Source: Chara braunii (taxonomy: Eukaryota; Streptophyta; Charophyceae; Charales; Characeae). Taken from it: a stretch of 23,260 bases of DNA. The stretch lies in NCBI GenBank assembly GCA_003427395.1, contig BFEA01000412.1:1424347-1447606 (forward strand), in the 5' to 3' direction. Shown here one piece after another: positions 15,618 to 23,260 of this stretch (position 1 is the stretch's first letter; each line of letters begins with the position of its first letter). A model generated the notes under the pieces. The model was not told where the DNA came from, did not search any database, and saw only the letters and a list, made by a program, of their open reading frames with translations. Made by a program: the position numbers and the translations under genes.

Positions 15618-16397
15618 ATGAGCAACATGAATAATGGGAGTAACGGCGGTGGAGGGAACTACGGCGGTAGACCACCAATGAACTGTTTTGAATGTGGGAA
15701 GGCGGGACATATAGCTCGCGACTGCTGGTCTAGGAGAGGACGGCAAAACCAGCCGGAAGACGAAGTACATACATTCGTTAGAGAACTGATGGAAGAAAAG
15801 AAAGAAGAAAGGAAGAAACGAGCAGAAGAAGAACGGAGGCGGCTCAAGGAGGAAGAGAAGAGGAAACGGGAATTAGACATAGCCAGGAGAACTGAGGAAA
15901 TGAGGCTACAGCTACAGGCAGAAATCGAAGAGAAGTGGAGGCAGCAACACAAACAACAACAAGAGGCGAAGCAAGAGATGGAGAAGGCGGTTAGTACGGT
16001 GACTCTGAAGAACACCAGTCCGAAGGTTTCTCCACAGAGTGTAACGATCACGAAGACAAAGCCGAAGAAGAGAGAGAGCAGGTACGACAAGAAACGCAGG
16101 CATGCCAAGAGGCTGGTCGAGTCATCAACGAGCTCAGATTCGAATGGCAGAGAGAGCTCCACCTCCAGCGAATCAAGTAAAGATACAGACGAGGAGATTC
16201 TTACAATCGCAAGGAAGATATGGGACGAGAGGACTCAGAGGAGGAAATGGAAGTCGAAGAAGAAAAAACAAACGAGGGCGAAACCCTCCAGAACCAGCGG
16301 GAGAACCACCGAAAAGGAGAATGCTCCAGACGAACCGGCGAACCTACCGACGACGTCGAAACAAGGACACCACTCACGGCAGGCTACAAAGGCATAG
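15618..16397 (+). pseudogene. PLE N-terminal part: CCHC zinc knuckle and coiled coil
   Basis: ATG at 15618 overlaps the stop of the preceding small frame. Residues 1-22 are Gly/Asn-rich. Residues 23-36 form a canonical zinc knuckle (CFECGKAGHIARDC, spacing C-x2-C-x4-H-x4-C), which in retroelements usually binds nucleic acid. Residues about 55-120 are a highly charged Glu/Arg/Lys helix, probably a coiled coil. A Lys-rich segment and a Ser-rich acidic patch (about 165-195) follow, then basic sequence. The frame stops at 16397, while homologous-looking coding continues in another frame from about 16330, so a frameshift is likely. Zinc knuckles are typical of Gag-like proteins; finding one ahead of a PLE nuclease is unusual. 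Confidence 0.6.
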
Positions 16398-16759
16398 CAG
16401 TGGGCTGTTCACGAGAAGGCATGTTGCAGTACACTCTGGCGGTACAAAGGCAATACTCAGCAAAGAAGGTGGACCAACTGAGAGAACTGTGTGCGAAAGA
16501 AGGCATAAGATCGACGAAGAAGAGCGATATGGTCGCAGAGCTGGTCAGAAAGCAAACGGAGAAAGCGTACGAAGGACTGTTTGACGATCACACCGGCCAG
16601 GAGGAGGAGAAGATGTCACAAGGGGAGAAACAGAACAAGACACCGCCTGCAGTAGTTAAGACGACGATAAGCACTCGAGGTAAAAGTAAGCTGTTTGTAG
16701 CTCCACGAACCATCCTCCGATCGGCCGCAGCTACCGATGCTGACCTGGGATCGGGTTGA
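16220..16759 (+). pseudogene. PLE middle part: SAP-like helix pair
   Basis: This frame is -1 relative to the CCHC frame and probably continues it after a frameshift at about 16330-16395; the ATG at 16220 need not be a real start. Residues about 79-111 (AKKVDQLRELCAKEGI, then TKKSDMVAELV) fit the SAP pattern: helix, short turn with Gly, helix with hydrophobic spacing. SAP domains bind DNA, often A/T-rich. The segment after it is Lys/Thr/Ser-rich and ends at 16759, after which coding resumes in the GIY-YIG frame. The SAP call is by eye and moderate. Confidence 0.5.
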
Positions 16760-16802
16760 CTTGCGAGCCGTTGCGGCGCCCCCTACGGTAGTGGTGCTCT
16801 AG

Positions 16803-17513
16803 AAATCTCTCAGAGAAGACCTCGAGCGCCGACGAACCGTACGGGGGTCGGGAAGAACGGGCGAGGAGGATACGGAAATCGAACGAAGATTGTCAACGAC
16901 GACATTGCTGCTCGGCATGAGGGGCGAGATACGGTGGCTAACAAAGTACCTAGACAAGGTGGACGTCAGCAACGAAACCCTGGAGCTCCGGACCGGCGGT
17001 ACGTACGTGATCGCGAGCCCATGGTCTAGGCGCATCTACGTGGGCTGCACGACGAGACCGATCATCCACAGGTGGCGCGAACACCTGCTAACGGCGAAGT
17101 CAGGAGCGAAGGGAAGGACAACGCAGCTACACCGATGGATGCGAACCTTCGGCATCGACAAGTTTGTTGTCATACCGCTCAGACATACCACCACAGACGA
17201 TGACTTCGCATTCGAGCGGCACCTTATCCGCGACCTCTGCCCTAGCCTCAACACGACGGGGACGAGCAGGAGACTAGCCAAGAGCTCACGGAGACGGAAG
17301 GGGAAGAGAGAACGGAAGAGAAGAGGATCACATGACACAGGAGACGAAGGGCCAATCGGTAGTAAAATTCCACACCTCCGAGGGAGTGCGGACATCTCTA
17401 CTGAACTGGCTCGAGGAAAAGCAAACTACGAAGAATGGAACACTGGACGCGGTGTTCAAAACTCTGGGCAGATTCATGGAAGAGCATCAGTTCGAAGTTC
17501 GGCACCACACTGA
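16803..17513 (+). pseudogene. PLE GIY-YIG endonuclease part
   Basis: Open from 16803 (after TAG at 16800) with no ATG early in the frame, as expected for an internal part of a polyprotein. A helical lead (GEIRWLTKYLDKV) precedes the nuclease at about 17000-17260: TYVI and IYVG are the two GIY-YIG strands, RWREH supplies the conserved Arg, and FERHLIRDLCPSLN the conserved Glu and Asn. Family members nick DNA; in PLEs this primes integration. A basic KRERKRR tail follows. From about 17335 the protein-like signal shifts to a third frame (SVVKFHTSEGVRTSLLNWL, about 17350-17500), so the end of this frame is probably read-through past a frameshift. Confidence 0.7.
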
Positions 17514-18730
17514 TCATGAACGGAGACCGAGGGCTCACTCTGAAGGAAGCGAAGCACCTAGGTAAGGAAAGAGGAAAAGTTCGGTTCCTTAGAATTCGGA
17601 GAACGACTACTACCACCGAAAGGAATAAGCTATTCCTTTCAAAACTCCTACGGAATCCTAGACTATCGTTTTCGCTAGCACGACACTCAAACAGAAGACT
17701 GATTAGCCTGTATAGGACAGCTGGCCTATTCGGGAGGAAAGAGACTCGAAACAAGCTCAGGATCAAGCTCGATCGATCACTGAGGCTGAAAACTGGAGTC
17801 AGCATTCGGAGGAAGGTGACCGTTAAGTACCCGTTCAGCACAGAGATCCGCAAGGCGGAGGTACGCAGACTTACGGAAACCGCAATAGGACACCGAGTGG
17901 CCGACTCGGACGTTGCCACGTTTGTGAAGAACAAGGTTAGGGTAGTGTGCATGAAAAACAGAACCGTTGGGGAGATCATACACAACCACAGAAAGTATGC
18001 ACACACGGACGCTGTCCAATGTCGATGCACAGAGTTCACGCAAAAAAAACACGATGACCACATACTCATCAGGCTGCTAGAGATAGAGACACCCGAGTTC
18101 GTACGGAATGCACGAAATGTGACGAAACCTGACCACCTGTATAGCCGAAAGATCGTTGAGCAAGCGATCACATCGGCGACTATGCATCTCCGGGGGAAAC
18201 CACCGGAGATAGAGGTGGGGACCTGCCTCATCGCACACAAGACTACGACGAAGGCATGGACAGATCAGGAAGTCCGGGCCTGGGTGCGGCAGTTCGACGG
18301 CTTAGTCCTGACCCCGGTAGATCGTAACCCCGGGGACAATGCTCTCATTTGTCACGTGCTATACAGACACGGTTTCGAAAAGACATTTGTATGGAACACA
18401 GACTACGAAAACGTACCGATGACCGAAGAAGAAGTACTACGGACGTGTAGGAAGGACTACACGGATGCTGGGCTAGAGGCGATAGCAAAGTGGAAGACGG
18501 ACGGCCGACTCGGGAGAACCTACGTGATCCCGAAAGACAAAGACCTGCTGCGGTGGAGACCCATCGCTCCAGCTTGTGCAGATCCTGCGGTAACTACGCA
18601 GCGAAGATGAGCTAGAGCATTGCAGTACCTCCTCAACACGATACCTCGGAGAGAGAACTTCCATCTGAAGTCTACCTACGTTATGAGAGATGACTTAACT
18701 CGTCGGCATTGTAGAAGGGTCGACATGTAG
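17435..18730 (+). pseudogene. PLE CxC linker and truncated reverse transcriptase
   Basis: The ATG at 17435 starts a 391-codon frame; real coding here probably begins near 17500, after a shift from the preceding frame. A basic segment precedes the CxC motif (QCRCTEF, 18017-18037). Then comes PVDRNPGDNALIC (18314 on), resembling the PLE DKG-type motif, and YVIPKDKDLLRWRPI (about 18521-18565), the first conserved RT motif in the fingers. A TGA at 18608 interrupts the frame, but coding-like sequence continues (ARALQYLL, NFHLKSTYVMRDDL) until TAG at 18728, where similarity to RT ends. The catalytic YxDD and palm are missing. Not functional. Confidence 0.65.
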
Positions 18731-19420
18731 TAGTTCGAATTCTGGTTGGTGTTCGGCTGGTACTTACGGTATGTATGTACCGTATTTACCATTTTATTCT
18801 ATTTTATTTTATTATTATTTTGACGGTCCCGGGTAGCAGGCCCGAAAACGGGATCGGGACCAGAGTAGGAACTTCCGGGGAGGAGACGCGCCGACACGCA
18901 GAGGGTTAACACGGTACAAATATGTGAGAGGCAAGGCACCTGGCCTCTTTTCGACTGAAGTGCAATAGCACACCTTCCTGAAGATTCCGCTGAGCAAGCG
19001 GATGAAACCGGTAGAGGGATTTTGCTCTGTCGATGGTAGAGGGAGAACTGGCTATGGTGACAAGCTACAGTGTTGCGTACGATGTGAGAGATGGCAGTCT
19101 TGTATGAAGGTTGAGCTCAAGAGAGCTGTTTTGTCTTTTGGGTTTGCTCTTTGAGTCTGTCGTGACTTCTAAGTGTGCATGACACAAGGGCTGGTAACCG
19201 TGTCTCCCGACGGACTGTTGCCGCAGTCTGCCTTGCAAAAGAGGTAATTCATGTTGCCCCCCGCCCCAACAGTGGTAGTCAGAGATGGGTGGGGCCGCCG
19301 GTGGGGGTCCGGCTAACACAAAGACCGAGCATTTTGCCAGTAGCTGCGCCTCCCTTTCTCATCGTTTCATATTTGAGTCCTACCATATTTCCTCTTCCTC
19401 CCGCCTAAATCTGTTGATCC
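18731..19420. other. No identified gene; small repeats
   Basis: Contains a TACGGTA…TACCGTA inverted pair at about 18767-18785 and a (TTTTA)n/(TTA)n stretch at about 18790-18822. The remainder is mixed sequence with no recognisable reading frame. Confidence 0.4.
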
Positions 19421-19475
19421 AGGAGCTATCGCGGAAAGAGCCCACGTGGAAACCTTTTTGGTTTTGAACTCCCGC
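19421..19475 (+). mobile_element. One-ended fragment of an E1-like terminus
   Basis: GGAGCTATCGCGGAAAGAGC and CCACGTGGAAACCTTTTTGG track the E1 terminus (GGGATAATTGGTAGAAAGAG, CCCACGCCAAAACCTTTT). No inverse partner or target duplication was found nearby. Confidence 0.45.
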
Positions 19476-19939
19476 AAAAACCCGGGCCAGTACCATGTGC
19501 CCAGGGAAAACGATGGGGGGGGTTTGTTCATCCCACGTAAAGGTAGTTCACCTAACTTCTCCCTATATCACCTGGCGCTCAATTTCGAATTCGAAATCTA
19601 TTGCTCCGTGTCTTCCCTCCTGCTCCGAATCCGTTGCGTCACCTATGGAATTGTCAGGAGCTATCAGACCAGGATTGCATGCGAACTGCCTGGGGATTTC
19701 ATTGGCAGTGCAGCACGGACGCAGCGCCTGTACAATTATGATTGAGGGGCAACTGAGGAGCGTACTCGGATCCAACGTAGGGGGGTTGTCTGGCCAATCA
19801 GAACTTAGATGCTCGAGGGTAGCGTATGTGCAAGGGAAGGCTGCAGCATATAATGTGGACAAGGGCCGCCCGGTGTCACTTAAAGACTGGCCTGCCCCCC
19901 GTCATGTCCCGGGGGGGGGACAAAGCGCACAGAGATATG

Positions 19940-20329
19940 GGGCCTCGCCACACTACTCCGGACTTGGCCATTTTCAAGAGTGCAGCATCGCCACACCAGC
20001 TCCCGAGTTCAAGCTGTCAGATTGAATTCGGGAGCTGTCAGAATGTGCCTCCCGAGAGCACTCTCGAACTCACAGCCTGCAAAGCTTTTTTTTCGAGAGA
20101 CCTCCTTCACTCCTCCGAGTTTTATCCCAGATTCGGGAGTGGAGCCGGAAGGGACAAACGACTTCTGCCAGACTGCTTCACACTGATCGTGTCCATACGT
20201 AGCAAATGACATTTTCAGAATTTGAGAGCGGCCGGGTCGAGAGTGTAGTGTGGCGAAAGGCAAGCGGGTTTTCACTTCCGGGAGCACTCCCGAAAATTTT
20301 CCCAAGTTGGGTGTGGTGTGGCAAGGCCC
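19940..20329. mobile_element. GGGCC-ended inverted-repeat element, copy 2
   Basis: The left end GGGCCTCGCCACACTACTCC…ACTTGG and the right end (minus) GGGCCTTGCCACACCACACC…ACTTGG are inverted partners. About 390 bp. The interior has a strong hairpin (19998-20036, AGCTCCCGA…TCGGGAGCT) and further CTCCCGA/TCGGGAG pieces. Termini resemble 9846-10250. No coding domain. Confidence 0.6.
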
Positions 20330-20398
20330 ATGGCCACAACCACAACCTCATACCCACAGGCTCAGATACACGCACACACACAGAAACACAACCACACA

Positions 20399-20403
<5 letters not shown>

Positions 20404-20478
<75 letters not shown>
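20404..20478. repeat. (CA)n microsatellite
   Basis: About 37 CA units, preceded by looser CA-rich sequence from 20368. Confidence 0.95.
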
Positions 20479-20479
<1 letters not shown>

Positions 20480-20746
20480 GTGACACCAGTCTCAGGGTTG
20501 TCGAGAACTCAGGGCGATGTGGTGACTCTGGTGAGTCCTTTTCAATCAGTCAAACCCTTCCTGGATTCCTGGGCAGACTGTTGGGGTTCAAGCTCCTGGT
20601 AGGTGGGTGAACGTCCAACGAAACAGTCTGGTGCAGTGATGCCTTTTTTGAGTTTAGAGCGAATACGACAAGTCAGACAAGACATACGGGGAGGAAACCA
20701 GATGACCTATCTGCTGGTTCAATTTGTTTGGCGACCTGCCAAGAAG

Positions 20747-20832
20747 GTGTGCCACCTGCTGCTCCTGTGGGCGCTTGGTTGGTGACTACGTGTGCCACCT
20801 GCTGCTCCTGTGGGTGCTTGGTTGGTGACTTC
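20747..20832 (+). repeat. Two tandem 43-bp units
   Basis: GTGTGCCACCTGCTGCTCCT followed by GTGGGCGCTTGGTTGGTGAC occurs twice in direct tandem (starts 20747 and 20790) with few differences. It lies about 230 bases upstream of the secreted-protein start codon. Confidence 0.85.
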
Positions 20833-21065
20833 TTGCCGGTATCCTGCAGTCCTTGTACTCACACAATTGTGTTTTTTCTGTTTTTGCGAACTTTCCTAAT
20901 TGGTTTGGCAGGTTGTCAAGCCGCTCAAGCGGCCTTAGCTGTTACTTTCCAAGTGAAGAAACTGCTCTCTGCACCGCCTAGTCCAGTCTCCCCGACCTCG
21001 AAGTCAAGCAATCTTCGTCCAGATCACGTCCGGTGGTGTGCGCGACCTCCGTAAGCATCACCTTG

Positions 21066-21431
21066 ATGGCAACAATGAAGGCGAGTTTTGCTCGCCCGAC
21101 TCCTCTTGTGCTTCTTGTCCTCGTGGCTATGGTGTCCATGGTGACATGTCAGGACCAGTGCGTTGACTCGCACCTGGGTCAGTTGTACGGGCAAGAACAG
21201 GCAGACCTTATCTTCTGCCTCCAACACGCTGGAGGGTGGTACAGCACCTACTGCGGCGGCAGGAACATCTGGACTTGGGGCAGTGGATGGCAGGACCCTA
21301 ACGAGGGCTGGAATCGCTGCCGGGACTGTCTTGTCAGTGCCGCCACGAGCGGGCAAGGCGAAGCCAAGTGCGATCGCTGCGCAGGTCTTGGGTGCGCAGC
21401 ACATTTTGCAGCGGGGTATTATAAGCCTTAA
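21066..21431 (+). CDS. Small secreted cysteine-rich protein
   Basis: The frame can be extended upstream without an ATG to 21033 (GTG); the first ATG is at 21066, giving 121 residues. It starts MATMKASFARP, then a hydrophobic core (LVLLVLVAMVSMV) and TCQ, a typical signal peptide with likely cleavage near residues 28-30. The mature part of about 90 residues has eight further cysteines in the pattern C-x18-C-x11-C-x21-C-x2-C-x13-C-x2-C-x4-C. It is also Trp/Gly-rich in the middle (WYSTYCGG, WTWGSGW). I recognise no named family. An even cysteine count behind a signal peptide suggests an extracellular disulfide-bonded protein. It ends at TAA 21429-21431. No TATA box is obvious; a possible splice acceptor (TTTGGCAG|G near 20911) could mark a 5' UTR intron. 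It may be an exon of a longer gene. Confidence 0.6.
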   Translation: MATMKASFARPTPLVLLVLVAMVSMVTCQDQCVDSHLGQLYGQEQADLIFCLQHAGGWYSTYCGGRNIWTWGSGWQDPNEGWNRCRDCLVSAATSGQGEAKCDRCAGLGCAAHFAAGYYKP

Positions 21432-22299
21432 GTTGAGGGCTGAGAGCCAGTGAGAGGAGATGGGAGGGGTTCATGAACTTCATGCACACGGGCGGTGATG
21501 CATGCAGACGCAAGAAGATGCACGGAGTCGTCCGGGAAATGGGAATCTAGACAGGCATAGTCAATGGAGATTGAGTGCACAAACTTGCACTCCTACTGTT
21601 GGATACAAACAACCTCATGCAATAGCACGTGGATGTGACCACACGGTCCACACCTGTATTCAATGAGATGTGGCAGTGGATCTAATTAGATGCTTGACAC
21701 ACGGTTGGTAAGCAAACACCTGTTTGCGCATCAGCAGCGCATGGCGGCTTCGCCGGCATGGGGTACATATGAAGTGTGCACTGTGAAATTTGAACTCTAA
21801 AAGTCGACTTTGAAAACAATCATTGCTCAGGAAGGAGATGGACAAAATTATTGGCCCCTCCCTCTTCCGGAGGGATGGCTACAACCACTTCTCAGATGCT
21901 CCTGTGCCTCTCTGCATCTCTGTTTCTTTGTCCTTTTTTGACTTTTGTACCTCTTGCTTTCTTTCAGCTTTTCTATGTTTGTTTTGTTTGTTTGTTTGTT
22001 TGTTCCTGAGTTGATTATGCTTCCATGATTCCGATCTATGATTCGGGAGCTGCACTGCCAGAAAAACTGGGTTTATTCTCCCACAAGTAATTACAGAAGA
22101 TACACGCCTGGCTGGAAGCATACCATGTCCAGTATCCCGTCCAAGACTCCATGACTGCGGAAAGAAGACCAGCTCAACGAGATGACGGCAGAACAGCATA
22201 TTTTTCCGACAAACCCTTTACTATTGCTTTTTTCGCGTCAGAGAGGATCTGGGGGCCGGAAAGAGCGAGGATGATACTAACCGTAGAGTTTTTCCTAAT

Positions 22300-22300
<1 letters not shown>
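21432..22300. other. No identified gene; short (GTTT)n
   Basis: Downstream of the secreted-protein frame I see no further coding domain. A (GTTT)n run lies at about 21975-22003. No AATAAA signal is evident close to the stop codon. Confidence 0.4.

Positions 22301-22386
<86 letters not shown>
22301..22386. repeat. Compound (CT)n(GT)n microsatellite
   Basis: About 22 CT then about 20 GT units, preceded by TTCCTAATGCTCTCTC, the same bases that precede the CT run at 22715. Confidence 0.95.
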
Positions 22387-22388
<2 letters not shown>

Positions 22389-22614
22389 GATCAGTAATCT
22401 ACGAGCATGAGTTGCATCAGAAGGGTGCGAGTGGAGGCAACTCTACCAATGTAGGACAGATCCGTACAAATTACAATCCACACAACTCATACAGGCCTTG
22501 CTGGGCCTGATAATTATGGGGGGTAAAGCTATCCTGATCGTTGGTGTTAATACTCTGTGGGGTGAAAGGAAAAAGAAAAGACTGTTTCTGTGGCTCAGAC
22601 ATCTTCAGGGCCTA

Positions 22615-22748
22615 CCCACGAGCCTAGCTCAGTGCGTACGCCCATAACGCATGAACTGTTGAAATACAGACCGGAGTTTAAATCCACGTGAGTAAGACCA
22701 AATGATTCCTAATGCTCTCTCTCTCTCTCTCTCTCTCCCCCCCCCCCC
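22615..22748 (+). mobile_element. tRNA-derived SINE, copy 2, with CT tail
   Basis: Box A TAGCTCAGTGCGTA (22625-22638) and a degenerate box B GAGTTTAAATCC (22674-22685). Between them CATGAACTGTTGAAAT is identical to copy 1. After box B, AGACCAAATGATTCC parallels ACACCAAATATTTCT of copy 1. The element then runs into TAATGCTCTCTC and a (CT)n/C run (22715-22749), perhaps its 3' simple-repeat tail. Confidence 0.6.
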
Positions 22749-22989
22749 CTGCCTCCAACCCACCAGAATGTTGTCTGAGACGTTGTGAACGGTCACTGAA
22801 ATGTGAGCTTGAAAGATTAAGACTTGGCCCCTGGGGTAAGTGTGCGGTGGTCACAAAAAATGTTTTCAAATGCATTTGAAACACCTTTTCGGAAGCCCAC
22901 TGTACACACAAATACAACGGTTTTTTTTTGGCAATAATTTTATTTACTTATTTCCATTTTGTAATGTGTTTCCAGGGTGTGTACACCTA

Positions 22990-23110
22990 CGAATCCCCCT
23001 CGGCGGCGGCCAAGGGCGGTCGAATCCACGGACGCGGCCAGGCCGCCGACCCCGCGGACGCGTCCGCGCGGCCGCGCGACTTCGCGGACGCATGGCGGCC
23101 GGTGGGGAGG
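22990..23110. other. CpG-rich block with palindromes
   Basis: A sharp change to very GC- and CpG-rich sequence follows TTTCCAGG. It includes a perfect 16-bp palindrome (CGCGGACGCGTCCGCG, 23053-23068) and repeats of GCGGACGC. Reading frames across it are Arg/Ala/Pro-rich without a domain. It could be a CpG-rich repeat or an exon edge after an acceptor-like TTTCCAG; neither is demonstrable here. Confidence 0.4.
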
Positions 23111-23232
23111 AGGTTTGGGGATTCGGGAACGCCATAGGGCGGCGCAACCCCAGCCCCACCGCCTCAAGCCAAAAAAAAATAAAAATAAAAACAATTTTTC
23201 GGTGGTTCAGTTCGGGTCAGTGAAGGTGTTTG

Positions 23233-23260
23233 GAAAAAAAAAAAAAAAAAAAAAAAAAAA
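23233..23260. repeat. Poly(A) run at window end
   Basis: At least 27 A residues run to the window edge, preceded by A-rich AAAAATAAAAATAAAAAC. It could be the tail of a retroposon or a simple homopolymer. Confidence 0.85.

Larger units (their letters stand above)
15305..18740 (+). mobile_element. Penelope-like retroelement, N-terminal GIY-YIG type, 3' truncated
   Basis: The parts, in order, are: a leader shared with 2940-3040, a small leader frame (15436-15621) whose stop overlaps the next ATG as ATGA, a CCHC protein, a SAP-like segment, a GIY-YIG nuclease, a CxC linker and the start of an RT. GIY-YIG upstream of RT with a CxC linker is the order described for the Naiad/Chlamys clade of Penelope-like elements. 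There is no CCHH insertion between the GIY and YIG halves, which fits Chlamys. Frames are broken repeatedly and the RT ends before its catalytic aspartates, so the copy is dead. Element boundaries are approximate, and no target duplication or second pseudo-LTR is visible. Confidence 0.7.

Noticed and set aside
15436-15621. A 61-codon frame whose stop overlaps the CCHC start as ATGA
   Set aside because: It has no recognisable domain and could be chance in the leader, so it is noted with the element rather than called as a gene.
16255-16275. Possible programmed -1 frameshift site (A-rich run followed by C) between the CCHC and SAP-like frames
   Set aside because: The six-A run is phased so that the zero-frame codons are AAA AAA CAA, not the required X-XXY-YYZ phasing, and no downstream pseudoknot was evident. 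An indel is simpler.

Overview
This is a eukaryotic nuclear window made mostly of repeats, with very little ordinary coding sequence. Evidence for the nuclear, probably green-lineage (algal or plant) assignment is indirect: long microsatellites, homopolymers and an assembly gap; small inverted-repeat transposons; tRNA-derived SINEs with pol III boxes; a plant-style promoter with G-box, GTGGGCCCAC palindrome and TATA box; and a Penelope-like retroelement (PLE) with an N-terminal GIY-YIG nuclease of the kind described as Chlamys in green algae, spike mosses and slime molds. A charophyte such as Chara is my best guess, from general impression only.

Layout. 1-1.4 kb: simple repeats and a pyrimidine-rich pentamer satellite. 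1.5-5 kb: a dense mosaic of small DNA transposons (Micron-like, Mutator-like with 9-bp target duplications, Stowaway-like, foldback), one SINE and a fragment resembling the PLE 5' region. 5.5-7.5 kb: a tandemly duplicated segment of about 200 bp, one copy split by two transposons while the other stays uninterrupted and shows the pre-insertion sequence; it leads into a candidate promoter and 5' exon near 7.2-7.67 kb. 7.7-8.5 kb: pyrimidine-rich sequence with no convincing gene. 8.5-11.3 kb: a large foldback hairpin, Micron-like MITEs, a GGGCC-ended inverted-repeat element and a (GATT)n/G-C hairpin that runs into an 835-base gap (11291-12125). 12.1-14.9 kb: a TTAA-flanked MITE, a minisatellite, TA repeats, a minus-strand hammerhead ribozyme-like fold, another Micron-like MITE, long CT/GA/CA arrays and a Stowaway-like element. 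15.3-18.7 kb: the decayed PLE. 18.7-21 kb: mostly unassigned sequence plus another GGGCC-ended element. 21.07-21.43 kb: the best candidate for an intact host gene, a small secreted cysteine-rich protein. 21.4-23.26 kb: simple repeats, a second SINE copy, a CpG-rich block and a terminal poly(A) run.

The genes do not form a pathway. The PLE encodes, in order, a CCHC zinc knuckle, coiled coil, SAP-like helix pair, GIY-YIG endonuclease, CxC linker and the start of a reverse transcriptase. The reading frame is broken at least four times and the catalytic RT core is missing, so it is a pseudogene. Most long ORFs elsewhere are translations of simple repeats.
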